DNA from: Henningerozyma blattae CBS 6284
Taxonomy: Eukaryota > Ascomycota > Saccharomycetes > Saccharomycetales > Saccharomycetaceae
DNA length: 64,000 nt
Direction: 5' to 3'
NCBI RefSeq assembly: GCF_000315915.1
Contig: NC_020186.1
Coordinates: 1,116,001-1,180,000, forward strand
The notes under the pieces were generated by a model. The model made no database searches, was not told the origin of the DNA, and saw only the letters and a list, made by a program, of their open reading frames with translations. Of this stretch, positions 49,224 to 59,936 are shown piece by piece. Every line of letters begins with the position of its first letter. The stretch's first letter is position 1. The position numbers and the translations under genes are program-made.

Positions 49224-51371
49224 ATGGAAAATCTAATAAGTGATAAAGAGCTTCTTTCTCTAATAGAAAACTTTTTCCTTAAAACAACCCTTCTAGTTTG
49301 TTCAAAACGTACTAATCAACCAGACTCTTTTACAGAATATATTTTAAACCAAAATGAGACTGATTACTCGCAGCTTGTGCCTGAATTCCCTCATATTTTT
49401 GATATGCTAAATCCATGGGTTCATAATGATTACCGGGTTCTTGGGGAGAATGACACTGTTACTCAACTACATTTACCACCATTAATTATTGAAACAGTCT
49501 TGAATATTAGAAATGTACCCAGCAATCAATGGATTAAATTAAGAGACACTGATGGTAACCCGTGGAATGTTTGTAAAGGAACTAAAAAGTCTGAAATTGT
49601 ATTAGAACGTTGGCTCATAGAACTAGATAATACTTCACAGATGTTTAAAAATTCAGAACAAAGTTCAACTTCGAATAGTATTGAGAAAGAGGAAATCCAC
49701 ACCGATCCAATAGGCTTTACAAATGAAAGTAATACTCCTTCAAGTGCAAGCCCTGATCTAAAAAAGCAAATGTCTCTGTTATTCAGATACCTACGTACAT
49801 TCATTAACCTTCTTCCTGCTAATGACTTATATATGTCTCTGAAGGAGCAAAATCAAACGTTACTCTCAATTGATTATAAAATATTTGATGGCACTAAGAC
49901 AATTGTCTCAAAAGGTCGTATCGGCCTAAGTAAGCCTATTATCAATACATACATGAATATAATGAATGAAACAAATGTATCAACTCATTTAGAACAAAGA
50001 AAAGTGACTCCAGTGTGGACAAAATTAGGTCTTCTGAGAGTCTCTGTTTCTTATAGACATGATTGTAAATTCGAAGTTGGCTTGACAAATAAAGAAATTG
50101 TTTTGGAGAAATATAATGATCAATCTTTAGATAGATATAATTTTGGGAAATCTTCGTCAATATCGCCGCAAGATAATACAATCCCAATAAGAAACCGAAT
50201 GGATCATGGTTCATTTCAAAGAAGAGATTTTAATTCAGGGACAAGAATCGTTCAGCCCTTTAAGACAGGATCAATGGGTAGTCCTCAATTAAACAACTTC
50301 CATTCATTGAATACCAACAACTTATCTTCATCGATAATCCATTCAACAGTGAGATCTCAAAAATCAAGAAATAATTCAATCTCTGCATATACATCAAATC
50401 AAAATATGCTACACCAACCATTTGAGAATCTAAGCAGTACCTCAAAATACTCATCTTCATTTGGTAAATTACGGCGACACTCTAGCATTAAATCTAATTT
50501 ATCATTAGAAAAACCAGATAAGTTTCTAAAACAAAATGAGCTCCACACGGTTCCTCCGTCAGATGATTTAATTGAATTTGTTAAACTAATTGATGAAAAA
50601 CCAGAATTAAAATTGAGTGAGAAGCAAAGTTTAAAGAATTCTGATTCTATTAATACTTCCATTACTAAATTCAAAAAGCTTAAAGTTGGTAATGATATTT
50701 TATCTGATAATTTATCAATGAGTGTATCTTTAGAACAAAAATATTTAAGAAATAAATCTAGATCAAGCTCTCACTCACCAATACCCTCTGTTTCCCCAAC
50801 AATCCAATTTATATCGATACCTTCTAAGGTATTTGAGGATGATATAAACGAAGAAGAATTAAATAGGCCTCCAAGAAGTAGGGAAGGCTCATTTGATAGA
50901 TCCAAAAATTACAGTATCCACCAGAAGATAGGTGGAATTCTTAATGGAAAATTCACTTCGAAATATCTACCCTCTCAGTCACCTTTAAGACACGATGATG
51001 ATAATGAATTACTATTTGATAGCCCAAAATATTCTAATAATCAAAATTTGAGACCCTCTCCATCTTTGTATTCAGTTGACAGCATTCCAAACTCTTTCCC
51101 AAAATCTAAATTTCCAATACAAAAAACTTCTAATTTATCTTTCCCAATTACTGCAACAGTTCCTGCATATGGTAACATTCACAGACCTTCATTACGTTCC
51201 ACTGATTTATTAGCAGGAAAGGAGGAGGTAGAGAATCTTCCAAATTTTTCTTCCGACTCTAATTTACACGATCAAACGCATATCAATACTTCATCTAAAA
51301 TACAACACTCATCAGATGATGAAGATGATATGGTATTCTTTATGAGTGAAATGCATCTTCATGGCGATTGA
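49224..51371 (+). CDS. ATG13: Autophagy initiation regulator Atg13
   Basis: Regulatory subunit of the Atg1 kinase complex, phosphorylated by TORC1 in nutrient-rich cells. It has 715 residues. The N-terminal HORMA domain (about 5-285) includes RTNQPDSFTEYIL, NPWVHNDYRVLGEND, PPLIIETVLNIRNVP, ERWLIELD and FRYLRTFINLLPANDLYM. The rest is a long disordered Ser/Asn-rich region, typical of Atg13, carrying the Atg17- and Atg1-binding segments and many potential phosphorylation sites. It ends in an acidic SSDDEDDMVFFMSEM segment. Position and strand match YPR185W once GDB1 is skipped. Confidence 0.95.
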   Translation: MENLISDKELLSLIENFFLKTTLLVCSKRTNQPDSFTEYILNQNETDYSQLVPEFPHIFDMLNPWVHNDYRVLGENDTVTQLHLPPLIIETVLNIRNVPSNQWIKLRDTDGNPWNVCKGTKKSEIVLERWLIELDNTSQMFKNSEQSSTSNSIEKEEIHTDPIGFTNESNTPSSASPDLKKQMSLLFRYLRTFINLLPANDLYMSLKEQNQTLLSIDYKIFDGTKTIVSKGRIGLSKPIINTYMNIMNETNVSTHLEQRKVTPVWTKLGLLRVSVSYRHDCKFEVGLTNKEIVLEKYNDQSLDRYNFGKSSSISPQDNTIPIRNRMDHGSFQRRDFNSGTRIVQPFKTGSMGSPQLNNFHSLNTNNLSSSIIHSTVRSQKSRNNSISAYTSNQNMLHQPFENLSSTSKYSSSFGKLRRHSSIKSNLSLEKPDKFLKQNELHTVPPSDDLIEFVKLIDEKPELKLSEKQSLKNSDSINTSITKFKKLKVGNDILSDNLSMSVSLEQKYLRNKSRSSSHSPIPSVSPTIQFISIPSKVFEDDINEEELNRPPRSREGSFDRSKNYSIHQKIGGILNGKFTSKYLPSQSPLRHDDDNELLFDSPKYSNNQNLRPSPSLYSVDSIPNSFPKSKFPIQKTSNLSFPITATVPAYGNIHRPSLRSTDLLAGKEEVENLPNFSSDSNLHDQTHINTSSKIQHSSDDEDDMVFFMSEMHLHGD

Positions 51372-51777
51372 CATATCATGAGTTTACATCCATTAATACT
51401 CTCTCCAAATCTACACATGCATACCTCATTCTTTTGATTTCAACTTTTCCATATAAAATTTCACAGATCCAGCAATCTGTATTTTCTTTTTTTTCGAACA
51501 TACATATTCCTTATCATTTATATACTCATTATTTGATTTGTCTATCAAATATAATGCTTGCACTTATAATATATAGTTATTTAATTATTCTAATATAAAA
51601 ACGATCTATAATAATCTCACTATAATAAGAGAGAAATGAATAAACTATAATACAATGGCACAAAAAGTTGAGAAAGTGTCATACTGTTCAGTTCTTTTAA
51701 TTTGAATGGAATATTATCAAAATTGGGATGTTATTTGGATATATAATGTTAGTAATTATTATGAAAAGATTGTTGTT
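51372..51777. other. Convergent 3' region ATG13/PZF1
   Basis: About 400 bp AT-rich spacer. A 76-codon frame starting in the ATG13 stop region has a low-complexity hydrophobic product and is taken as chance. Confidence 0.6.
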
Positions 51778-53124
51778 TTAAGGGTTCTTAGTATTTTCTC
51801 TCTTATCTTTTGTTACTGGAGAATTAACGTCATTAAACTCATTCATGAGGTTTGGTAGTTTACTCACTAAACTTGCAGTCTTTTCATTAGTTTGTTGGGT
51901 ATTTGCTAGTTGTGTTTCTTCAGATTTTTCTTGCATGATCTTCAACTTTAACAAATGGATTTTATGTTTCGAAATATGAGTATTAAAGCGTTCTTCCGTT
52001 TTAAATGTTCTGTAACATTTGGGAAATGTACACTTGAATATTTTACCTGCAGCCATAAGGATTAAATCTTTACCTGATTTTCCTTGGGTATAAATCATAT
52101 TTTCTAAATTTATTTCAGACTTAATACTTTGAAAATTATTAATAATTTTTCTTTTTTTCGCCATAGGTGAAGGGAGCTCAGTACTACTCTTTGAAGCTGA
52201 GCTCTGCAAAACTTCTTCAGGGAGGTTATCACTTTGTAATTCAATTGGAATCTTATTATCATGACATTCAATGTAATGTTGAACTAAATCGTTTTTCTTT
52301 GCAAAAGAAGTGGGCGTAGTGCAAGTATGGCATTTCCAATTTCGTATGACCATCGAATCATCATGGATAAGGATATGCATCTGTAAACCTTGTTCTCCAA
52401 CACAAGGTTTACCACATATAGGACATTTTAACTTGGGATGGTCATTTTTAATGTGAGATTGCAACTGTGACCATGTTTTAAAATTCAGTGAGCAGGATGT
52501 GAATGAACACTGATAAGGTTTTTCATTTAATGGGTTATGGTGTTTTATCATATGATTTTTTAATCTGTAGGGACGTTGGAATGTTTTGGAGCATATTTTA
52601 CAAGATAACTTTTGTTCATGAACAGCCAATATATGTGACCGTAATTGTGGATGTTTATAGAAACTTTGGTCACAACCTAGGTATGTGCATTTGAACGATT
52701 TGGTATGGGTTATTTCATGTCTTTTAAGTTGTTGCTTCGTAGTAACACCCTTATTGCAAAATGAACAATGAAATGGTTTCTCGGTTGAATGGCTTATTAA
52801 ATGTCTTTCTAGGTGGTACATCCTTGAATAACTCTTTTGGCATATATCACAAGTAAATTGCTTAATACCTTGATGGAAAGATAATTGATGTTCTGTCAAC
52901 AATGATGGTCTTGTAAAAACTTTTTCACAATCTTTATAGCTGCAGAAATATGTTTTGGCTCTAGATGTAGAGGTGGTAGAAGTTGAAGTCCAGCTAGATG
53001 CATCACTGTCTATTGAATGAAGACTCTCTGCACTAGTAGAACGGGTAACGTATGCTGTCTCCTCTTCCAACTTTTTTAAATTATCCTCTTTAAGGGTATA
53101 ACTACAACTTTGTTTTTCTTCCAT
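51778..53124 (-). CDS. PZF1: Transcription factor IIIA
   Basis: Binds the 5S rRNA gene internal control region to recruit TFIIIC and TFIIIB. It has 448 residues. Nine C2H2 zinc fingers are visible: eight in tandem (about residues 60-290, from YFCSYKDCEKVFTRPSLLTEH to WKCHTCTTPTSFAKKNDLVQH), then a long linker rich in Ser and Lys, then finger nine (FKCTFPKCYRTFKTEERFNTH). The long linker between fingers 8 and 9 is the hallmark of yeast TFIIIA. The N-terminal Ser-rich tail and C-terminal polar tail are less conserved. Position matches YPR186C. Confidence 0.96.
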   Translation of the reverse strand: MEEKQSCSYTLKEDNLKKLEEETAYVTRSTSAESLHSIDSDASSWTSTSTTSTSRAKTYFCSYKDCEKVFTRPSLLTEHQLSFHQGIKQFTCDICQKSYSRMYHLERHLISHSTEKPFHCSFCNKGVTTKQQLKRHEITHTKSFKCTYLGCDQSFYKHPQLRSHILAVHEQKLSCKICSKTFQRPYRLKNHMIKHHNPLNEKPYQCSFTSCSLNFKTWSQLQSHIKNDHPKLKCPICGKPCVGEQGLQMHILIHDDSMVIRNWKCHTCTTPTSFAKKNDLVQHYIECHDNKIPIELQSDNLPEEVLQSSASKSSTELPSPMAKKRKIINNFQSIKSEINLENMIYTQGKSGKDLILMAAGKIFKCTFPKCYRTFKTEERFNTHISKHKIHLLKLKIMQEKSEETQLANTQQTNEKTASLVSKLPNLMNEFNDVNSPVTKDKRENTKNP

Positions 53125-53747
53125 TGTTGTTTTTGTTAGTTCTTTGATTTTAAAAATCCATGACAGTTTATTTGTAATATTTAAATACAGAAGGATTAAG
53201 TTTTATTCTCAAGATTAATTGTTGGTTGACTCAGTTAGCAACCGCCATTCTTAACTGAAGACGATTAACTATTATGACTAGTGTTCAGCTAACTTTTCCT
53301 GACATTAATAATAATGGTCATCGTATTTTTTTTTTTTTCGATTTTTTCATCATTGCCATTTTGGGATATTTTTTCTAAATACAGTCTTTCAATTTATCAA
53401 AATCAAGATATAACAGAGGTATTGGTAGAAGGATGAGTTACTGCTTTTATTCTGTTAAATAACTACTTGACAGTATTTTTTGGATTACTTTTACTCATAA
53501 AATACTGACCTTTTAATCTGAATGCAACTAAGTTTTTAGCCAATTTAATATTTGATCACGTGCTACCATTTTTAGTTTTTCAATTTTCTGCGATGAGAAG
53601 AATGGAAAAAATGTTAAAAAAATATTTAATTTAATGAAAAATCTATCTTATATATTTTGAAGTTTTACAAAATAGAATTGGTGAAGGGATATCAATCTAT
53701 CAAATAAAAAAACAAAAAACCAATTTGGTATAATAGAATAAAATATA
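53125..53747. other. Divergent promoter PZF1/RPO26
   Basis: 623 bp shared upstream region. It contains a Cbf1-type ATCACGTG (53555-53562) and a PAC box (listed separately), followed by AT-rich DNA up to RPO26. Confidence 0.65.
53590..53597 (+). promoter_or_regulatory. PAC box upstream of RPO26
   Basis: GCGATGAG, the core of the PAC (polymerase A and C) element bound by Dot6/Tod6 in S. cerevisiae, lies 150 bp before the RPO26 start. It fits a gene encoding a shared RNA polymerase subunit. Confidence 0.65.
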
Positions 53748-54463
53748 ATGTCTGATTACGAAGAAGCGTATGTGCGATCTTAGTTGTAGGTTAACAGCAG
53801 ATATTTTAAAGTGAAAATGCATATATGATAAGATTTTCAAATTTATTTCACATAATTTGTGAAATTTTATTGTTTCTTCATTTTCAATTATTTGACAAAG
53901 CCAATTATTACTAACCATTTCTTCAATTCTTCGAAATCATGTGGTTGAATCTTTTATTGTGGATTTAATTTTGATTTTGTCAACAGTACATTTTTTCCAG
54001 TTTTAATGAAGGTAATGAACACTTCGAAGATTTTGATGCAGAGCATTATTCTGATGAAGAAAACTTTAATGTAGAGGCTAACAATGCAAATAACAATATA
54101 GAAGGAGCTGAAGCCAAGACTGAAGATGGTAAAACAATTATCACCGGTGGTAATGGGCCAGATGATTTTCAGCAGATTGAAGAAGCTAGAAGGAAGACTC
54201 TAAAAGAACAAGCTATTCCAAAAGAAGACAGAACCACTACTCCATATATGACTAAATATGAAAGAGCAAGAATTTTGGGTACAAGAGCTCTTCAGATATC
54301 TATGAATGCTCCAGTCTTTGTTGATTTGGAAGGTGAAACCGATCCTTTGAAAATTGCTATGAAGGAATTAGCTGAAAAGAAGATTCCATTAGTTATCAGA
54401 AGATACTTACCAGATGGTTCTTTTGAAGATTGGAGTGTTGAAGAATTAATTGTTGATTTATAG
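53748..54463 (+). CDS. RPO26: RNA polymerase I/II/III shared subunit Rpb6 (intron-containing)
   Basis: Subunit ABC23/Rpb6, common to all three nuclear RNA polymerases; the spliced protein is 160 residues. Exon 1 is 53748-53767 (MSDYEEA, splitting the Ala codon), with donor GTATGT at 53768. The branch site is TACTAAC (53909-53915), acceptor CAG at 53998-54000, and exon 2 is 54001-54463. A nearer CAG (53984-53986) must be skipped because it shifts frame. After an acidic N-terminus comes the almost invariant core [20 protein letters not shown], then [16 protein letters not shown]. cerevisiae RPO26 has its intron at the same place. Position matches YPR187W. Confidence 0.96.
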
Positions 54464-54796
54464 AATAACCACAAAAGATAATAGACAACGCATCACACAC
54501 CAACATTCTATCCAATTAATTAATGCTTAAACGTACTGGGCAAAAGTTTGTCAGACATATATGTGTTTATGTATGCATATATATATATATATAAATATAT
54601 GTATATGTATATCTAGTGAGATTGGTATTTATCCTTTCCCTTGTACATTATTAATAATAAATAATATTTATTGATTCAGATTAAGACTAAGATTCATCAT
54701 TTTAACTATCATTGATTTGTTAACGTAAAATACTTTTTATGAAAAAAATTCTTCAAAATGCAAAGTAAATATTTAAATAAATTATAAAGATATAAT
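54464..54796. other. Convergent 3' region RPO26/MLC2
   Basis: 333 bp between convergent genes, with a long TATATA tract (about 54578-54612) of the kind found in yeast 3'-end signals. Confidence 0.6.
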
Positions 54797-55261
54797 TTAT
54801 TCAGTAATACTATCGATAAAATGTTGCGAATGAAAAACAGTTTTTTGTTCTGTTTGAGAATATGAAGTAAAATTATTAAAAATGTCAGCAAATTGGGTTG
54901 AAGGATCCTCAATCCCTGCAAATTTTAAATACTGTATAAGCTCTTCTTGGTCAATAGTAGTTCTACCATCATCTGGCATAAAAGCTTTAAAGCATTCTAC
55001 AAGTTCTGTCTTACTAGCAAATGATGAGGTCTTCTTGCCCATCATCGTTAAAAATTCAGGAAATGACAGAGGCCCATCTTTTAACATGTTACTTAAAAAT
55101 TTGTCATCCACTTTCTTCCCGAGGTCATTGTAAACTTTCTTTAAATCAGATTCTGTAATAGAGCCATCACCATTTTCATCTATCACTTGGAACGCGTCCT
55201 TCATCTTTTCAATAAAATCTTGTGATAGGTTGTCAAAGGATATTGATCTACTTTTTTCCAT
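54797..55261 (-). CDS. MLC2: Myosin-II regulatory light chain
   Basis: Regulatory light chain of the type II myosin Myo1, acting at the bud neck during contractile-ring assembly. It has 154 residues with the calmodulin-like fold. The first EF-hand has a usable loop (DENGDGSITESD, residues 28-39) with Asp rather than Glu at position 12. The later EF-hands are degenerate, for example MPDDGRTTIDQEEL. A Ser-rich start (MEKSRSISF) could be phosphorylated. It is divergent from SKI3, exactly as YPR188C/YPR189W. Confidence 0.92.
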   Translation of the reverse strand: MEKSRSISFDNLSQDFIEKMKDAFQVIDENGDGSITESDLKKVYNDLGKKVDDKFLSNMLKDGPLSFPEFLTMMGKKTSSFASKTELVECFKAFMPDDGRTTIDQEELIQYLKFAGIEDPSTQFADIFNNFTSYSQTEQKTVFHSQHFIDSITE

Positions 55262-55598
55262 TTTTATATTAATATTCCCTGTGGTATTGAATTGTAATAG
55301 AGTTATTTCTAGTTAGAATAAAAAAGTTTGACAACAAATATCTGTTCTAGATTAAAAAAGTTTATGGTGAATTATATAATTAATGTCTTTATTATACATG
55401 ATTTGGCATTGAAAATTCAACTTTTCCAAAAGCGGCCGATTGGGAAACACAATACTTAAATTTCATAATTCATGCTTAAGATTGAAAAAAAAGAATGTTA
55501 AATGAAAGTTTTAATAGATATCTAAGTGGTAACAAGAATACAAACAGCTATTGATATCTGTAATTGATCTTTATCAGATTTGAGACGGACATAATATA
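55262..55598. other. Divergent promoter MLC2/SKI3
   Basis: 337 bp shared upstream DNA. A GCGGCCGATTGG stretch near 55432 stands out against the AT-rich background, but I cannot name a factor. Nothing else is seen. Confidence 0.55.
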
Positions 55599-58500
55599 AT
55601 GTCAGATATAAAACAACTTCTGAAAGAAGCTAAAAAGGAATTGGCAAGAGAAGATTATGAAGAAGCCATTATAATTTCTAAGAAAGTTTTAAAAAAAGAT
55701 CCCAACAATTATTTTGCCAATGTCTTCCTAGGTAAATCATATTCATGTATTCAAGGTAAAACCGGAGAATCATTGAAACATTACTTAGTTGCCATTGATT
55801 CTAATTCTTCAAGTATGCTTGCTTGGAAAGGTTTATTTCTAGTTTTAAAGGAGCCAGGTTGCATCCCTGATAATTATTCATTTGACGAATATTTTGATTT
55901 ATGTGGAAAGTATGCAGAGTGTCTTTTTCAACAGGAACTACCAATGGTTGATTTAATACACGATCTTCGAATGATGAAAAAAAGCAACCCAGCATGTCTA
56001 GAATCGTTTCTTAAACACCTCAAACCGGGCACGCCACTGGCTGAAAGATTGGGTCATCATCTCATGACTCCACAAACAATTCTTCAAGAATTAATTAAAT
56101 TAATCGGTAATAAAGAACAAGAGGCTATTGCTCAATTGGTGAGTAGAGAACGTTTAAAATTAAGTACTGCAGATCCTTTATATCAAATTAAAATTAATAG
56201 TATAGCATGGGAGATTTATGAAGATTCCGAAATGGATGACTTATACAGTCAACTTGTAAATATTACTAATGATGACGACACCAGAGCTAAATTAGAAGAA
56301 TCCTGGCTACAATATAGAATTAAAGTTTTGAAATCAATGCCCTCCGATATCAAATTAGAATTTTGCAGTAAAGTAAAGGCTATGGTGGAAGATATGGTTT
56401 TGGTTAATCATGAATCTTTAACTGCATGGAAATATTATTTTGAATGGCAAGATTATGATGATATAGACAACATGGAATTAGAATTAATTATTAAATTCTT
56501 TAAAAAATTTCCAACTGAACCATTTGCCATGGTTTTATATGCATGGGTATCCTCCAATTTATCGAAATATGATGTTCGTAGTATATTGTTCACAGATAAT
56601 ACAGATAAGAAAAATGATATACAGGCAACCGAAGAGGAACAAGAGGTTAAAGAAGCAACTGAGGATATTGAAGCAGAAGAATCTATGCAAGAGCTAATGG
56701 AAACTGACGATAATATACCTGCACTATTGGAAAAAGATGTTCTAACTGCCTTACTAGAGTCTATTAGCAAGGTTCAAAGTAGTGCTTTGTCACATAGAAT
56801 CATTTCAAAGTATTTTCTACTTACAAATGAGTATGAAGCTGCATTATCCTACATTAAGACTGGTATTTCATTAATTGCATATAATATAAGAGATTTGGGT
56901 ATTCCATTGCATAATTCAAAATTAGAAGTTACATTAGATCTTGGTACTGTATATACATATGTGGATGCCCCAAAAAATCATAATGCTGCTTTATCGCTGT
57001 TCGAAAAAATTATATCTGAAGACCCTGGAAATGCTAGGGCAAAAATGGGTAAAGGTATTATTTTTATGGAAAGGGAAAATTGGAATGACGCTAACAACTT
57101 GTTAAAGGAAGTAACAGAAGAATTTCCAGATAATTTGGAAATATTGTCTGAATTGGGTTGGAGTGAAGCAAATCTAGGAAGATTAGATCCTGCTTTGATA
57201 ATTTTTGATAATGTACTAACAAAATTGGAAGGTACGGATATTAGAACAACTGAAATTAGAGCTTTGAATACATGGAGAAAGGCTAAGACTCTTATATTTA
57301 AACAAATGCTCCTTGATGCAGAAAAAGATGGAATGGATAATGTTAAAAATTCTTTTAAGCTATTGATACAAACTGTAAAAATGCTAGATACTTATGCACC
57401 AGCCTTTTCTTTATTAGGACACATATATTCAATATACTATTTGGATAATGCTCGTGCATTTAAATGCTACAATAAGGCTTTTGAACTTAATCCGGGTGAT
57501 ATAGAAGCTGCAAAATATATGACAAGTAAATATGCAGATAATCAAAACTGGACCGCAGCTGCTATTGTTGCAGAAAGATTAGTTAAATCTGAAAAAGCAA
57601 AGAAGGGCTTAAAAAGAGAAAATTGGCCATATAGGGTTATTGGGATATCTTATTTAGAAAAGCAACAGGCAGCCGATTCAATAGAATGGTTTCAATCAGC
57701 AATAAGAGTGGACGATTCTGATGTCGAATCATGGGTTGGTTTAGGACAATCGTATTACTCTTGTGGAAGAATTGAGGCCTCCATCAAAGTTTTTGAAAAA
57801 CCCCTCGAGCTTTCACCACATCACCCTCATGCTTTATATTTTAAAGCTCTCGGTCTGTCAGATGTTGGACAGTTTGTAGAGAGTATTGAAATTTTGGAAT
57901 ATATTACTGATCTTAATCCTAATAATGAAGCATTCAAGATATGTTTAGCCAAAATTTTGGTAAAATATGCCACAGATTTATTCACCCAAGGTTTTTTAAT
58001 GAAAGCAATTGCTACTGCTACTAAATCAATTTCTATTATTGAATCGTTAGTAACTCAAATGGGTTGCACATCACAAAACTTATGGGTATTGCTATCCAGT
58101 GCTTTGAATATGTACTTATTAGTCTCTTCTCAATCACATGAAGTTCCATTAGATAATCTGATTTCAATTTTTTCTTCAATACGCTTTTCTGGAATTGAAG
58201 AGCTAGATGATATTGATGAGATCATTTTTGAACATCTATTAGAAGATGATAAAGGCATTGATAATAATACTATTATATGCACATTACTGATATTATCATC
58301 CAAATATGCATTATCTTCAAGTGATTTCGAATCATTATCGGCTCCTCTTCGCTCTTCTCTGTGGTATAATATTGGTCTTTCTGAATTAACATCTTATATA
58401 TTGTTAAATGAAGATAAGTTTAGAGATGCTGCTATATATGCATTCAAAAAGTCTATTAAATTCCAATCTAATACAACATCATCTTGGATAGGTCTCGGTA

Positions 58501-59831
58501 TTGCTACAATGGATATCAATTATAGAGTATCGCAACATTGTTTTATTAAAGCAAGCGCATTAGAACCTAGAGATACTGAAATTTGGTTTAATTTATCAAT
58601 GTTAAGTTTGAAAAATAATGACACTACATTTGCGAAGCAAGTACTTGATAGAACTCAGAGCATTGCTCCTCAAGAATCAACTCCATGGTTAGGGTTGGCA
58701 CTTCTTCATGAACTTGAAGGAAATCGTCAAGAAAGCTCACGGCTATTTGCTCATGCATTTGTTTTATCAAATGGTAGATCTAAAAATGCCCAACTTTTGT
58801 ATGCAAAGAATGTTTTAGAAAATTATATTGGTAAAAACTATAAAGAAACCGATATTGAAGCTGTAGAGCAATTATCTACTATTTCAAATGGTTTGGATCA
58901 ATACTTCAAGAAGGTTCCTGATGATCCATTTGCTTTGCAATGTGCATTATTATCCTTAGAGAGGCTACATATGTATTCTTTAGCTTCAGAATATGCCAAC
59001 AAATTAAGTGTAATTCTTGAAAATCGATTTGAAAATTCTCAAGAGGAATCTGAATTAATCAATTTTGCACATTTGAAAGCCCAACTTGCTCGTATAGAAT
59101 TAGGTTCTGGAAATTATACTACTGCAGCAGAGCATGCTGAATTATCTTTGGGTTTACTAGATGGCCAAGAGAGCTTAATAAGTTCAACTAGTATTCTATC
59201 AAATTATATTGTTTTAGGTCTTGCCAACTTCTTTTTAGATAAATTTGATGAGACTCTAACTTATTTCCAAAAACTTTTAGAAATATCTAAAGAATCGAAA
59301 TATGTGGTAATCTTGATTTCTAAAGTTTTATATGAGGTTGGGAGCGCTGATAGTAAAGAAATTGCATTAGAAGAGCTAACTGAATATATTGGAAATAATG
59401 GGCCTGATATCTCAATAACATTAACGCTTGCCGTTATTTCTATCATAGAAAATAAAAAAGAAGATTTACATGCTATCCTTCAAGAACTATATGACTCACC
59501 GTTATCTGATTTAATCGTTGATAAACAAAGAAATATTCCTTACCTAATTGACAAAATAAAAAGAAGGATATCTAAGGAAACTCCAGAGTCCCAGAAATTA
59601 AGAACTATGCAAAAAATGGCTGTACTATTCCCCAACGATTTTAAATTGTGGGAATCTTTGGATAAGAAAATATGCCAACGTGTATCATGTGATGGTCAAA
59701 ACAAGGTGACTGCTGAGCAATTAAGTAATGCCTATGCTAATGTCGGGAACTTAAGAAGCATTCAAAGAAGTATTTTCTTAACACCATGGGAAACTTCTAA
59801 TTTGCAATCTCTAGCTGGGTGCTTCGTGTAA
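55599..59831 (+). CDS. SKI3: Ski complex TPR scaffold Ski3
   Basis: Scaffold of the Ski2-Ski3-Ski8 complex that feeds mRNAs to the cytoplasmic exosome for 3'-5' decay. It has 1410 residues, close to the S. cerevisiae length (about 1432). TPR repeats run through most of the protein, starting at IKQLLKEAKKELAREDYEEA and KKVLKKDPNNYFANVFLGK. Strong examples in the middle are ESWVGLGQSYYSCGRIEASI, FEKPLELSPHHPHALYFKAL and SWIGLGIATMDINYRVSQHC. An acidic insert lies at about 340-375. The C-terminus (NLRSIQRSIFLTPWETSNLQ) is the conserved Ski2/Ski8-contacting end. Position matches YPR189W. Confidence 0.96.
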   Translation: MSDIKQLLKEAKKELAREDYEEAIIISKKVLKKDPNNYFANVFLGKSYSCIQGKTGESLKHYLVAIDSNSSSMLAWKGLFLVLKEPGCIPDNYSFDEYFDLCGKYAECLFQQELPMVDLIHDLRMMKKSNPACLESFLKHLKPGTPLAERLGHHLMTPQTILQELIKLIGNKEQEAIAQLVSRERLKLSTADPLYQIKINSIAWEIYEDSEMDDLYSQLVNITNDDDTRAKLEESWLQYRIKVLKSMPSDIKLEFCSKVKAMVEDMVLVNHESLTAWKYYFEWQDYDDIDNMELELIIKFFKKFPTEPFAMVLYAWVSSNLSKYDVRSILFTDNTDKKNDIQATEEEQEVKEATEDIEAEESMQELMETDDNIPALLEKDVLTALLESISKVQSSALSHRIISKYFLLTNEYEAALSYIKTGISLIAYNIRDLGIPLHNSKLEVTLDLGTVYTYVDAPKNHNAALSLFEKIISEDPGNARAKMGKGIIFMERENWNDANNLLKEVTEEFPDNLEILSELGWSEANLGRLDPALIIFDNVLTKLEGTDIRTTEIRALNTWRKAKTLIFKQMLLDAEKDGMDNVKNSFKLLIQTVKMLDTYAPAFSLLGHIYSIYYLDNARAFKCYNKAFELNPGDIEAAKYMTSKYADNQNWTAAAIVAERLVKSEKAKKGLKRENWPYRVIGISYLEKQQAADSIEWFQSAIRVDDSDVESWVGLGQSYYSCGRIEASIKVFEKPLELSPHHPHALYFKALGLSDVGQFVESIEILEYITDLNPNNEAFKICLAKILVKYATDLFTQGFLMKAIATATKSISIIESLVTQMGCTSQNLWVLLSSALNMYLLVSSQSHEVPLDNLISIFSSIRFSGIEELDDIDEIIFEHLLEDDKGIDNNTIICTLLILSSKYALSSSDFESLSAPLRSSLWYNIGLSELTSYILLNEDKFRDAAIYAFKKSIKFQSNTTSSWIGLGIATMDINYRVSQHCFIKASALEPRDTEIWFNLSMLSLKNNDTTFAKQVLDRTQSIAPQESTPWLGLALLHELEGNRQESSRLFAHAFVLSNGRSKNAQLLYAKNVLENYIGKNYKETDIEAVEQLSTISNGLDQYFKKVPDDPFALQCALLSLERLHMYSLASEYANKLSVILENRFENSQEESELINFAHLKAQLARIELGSGNYTTAAEHAELSLGLLDGQESLISSTSILSNYIVLGLANFFLDKFDETLTYFQKLLEISKESKYVVILISKVLYEVGSADSKEIALEELTEYIGNNGPDISITLTLAVISIIENKKEDLHAILQELYDSPLSDLIVDKQRNIPYLIDKIKRRISKETPESQKLRTMQKMAVLFPNDFKLWESLDKKICQRVSCDGQNKVTAEQLSNAYANVGNLRSIQRSIFLTPWETSNLQSLAGCFV

Positions 59832-59936
59832 TGCAGATTATTATTTATTATTATACAACTAAGGACAGAAACCAGAAAGATATATATTATTATATATTCT
59901 TAAATGATGATTTGAATGATGTGCTTGTTTATAGTT

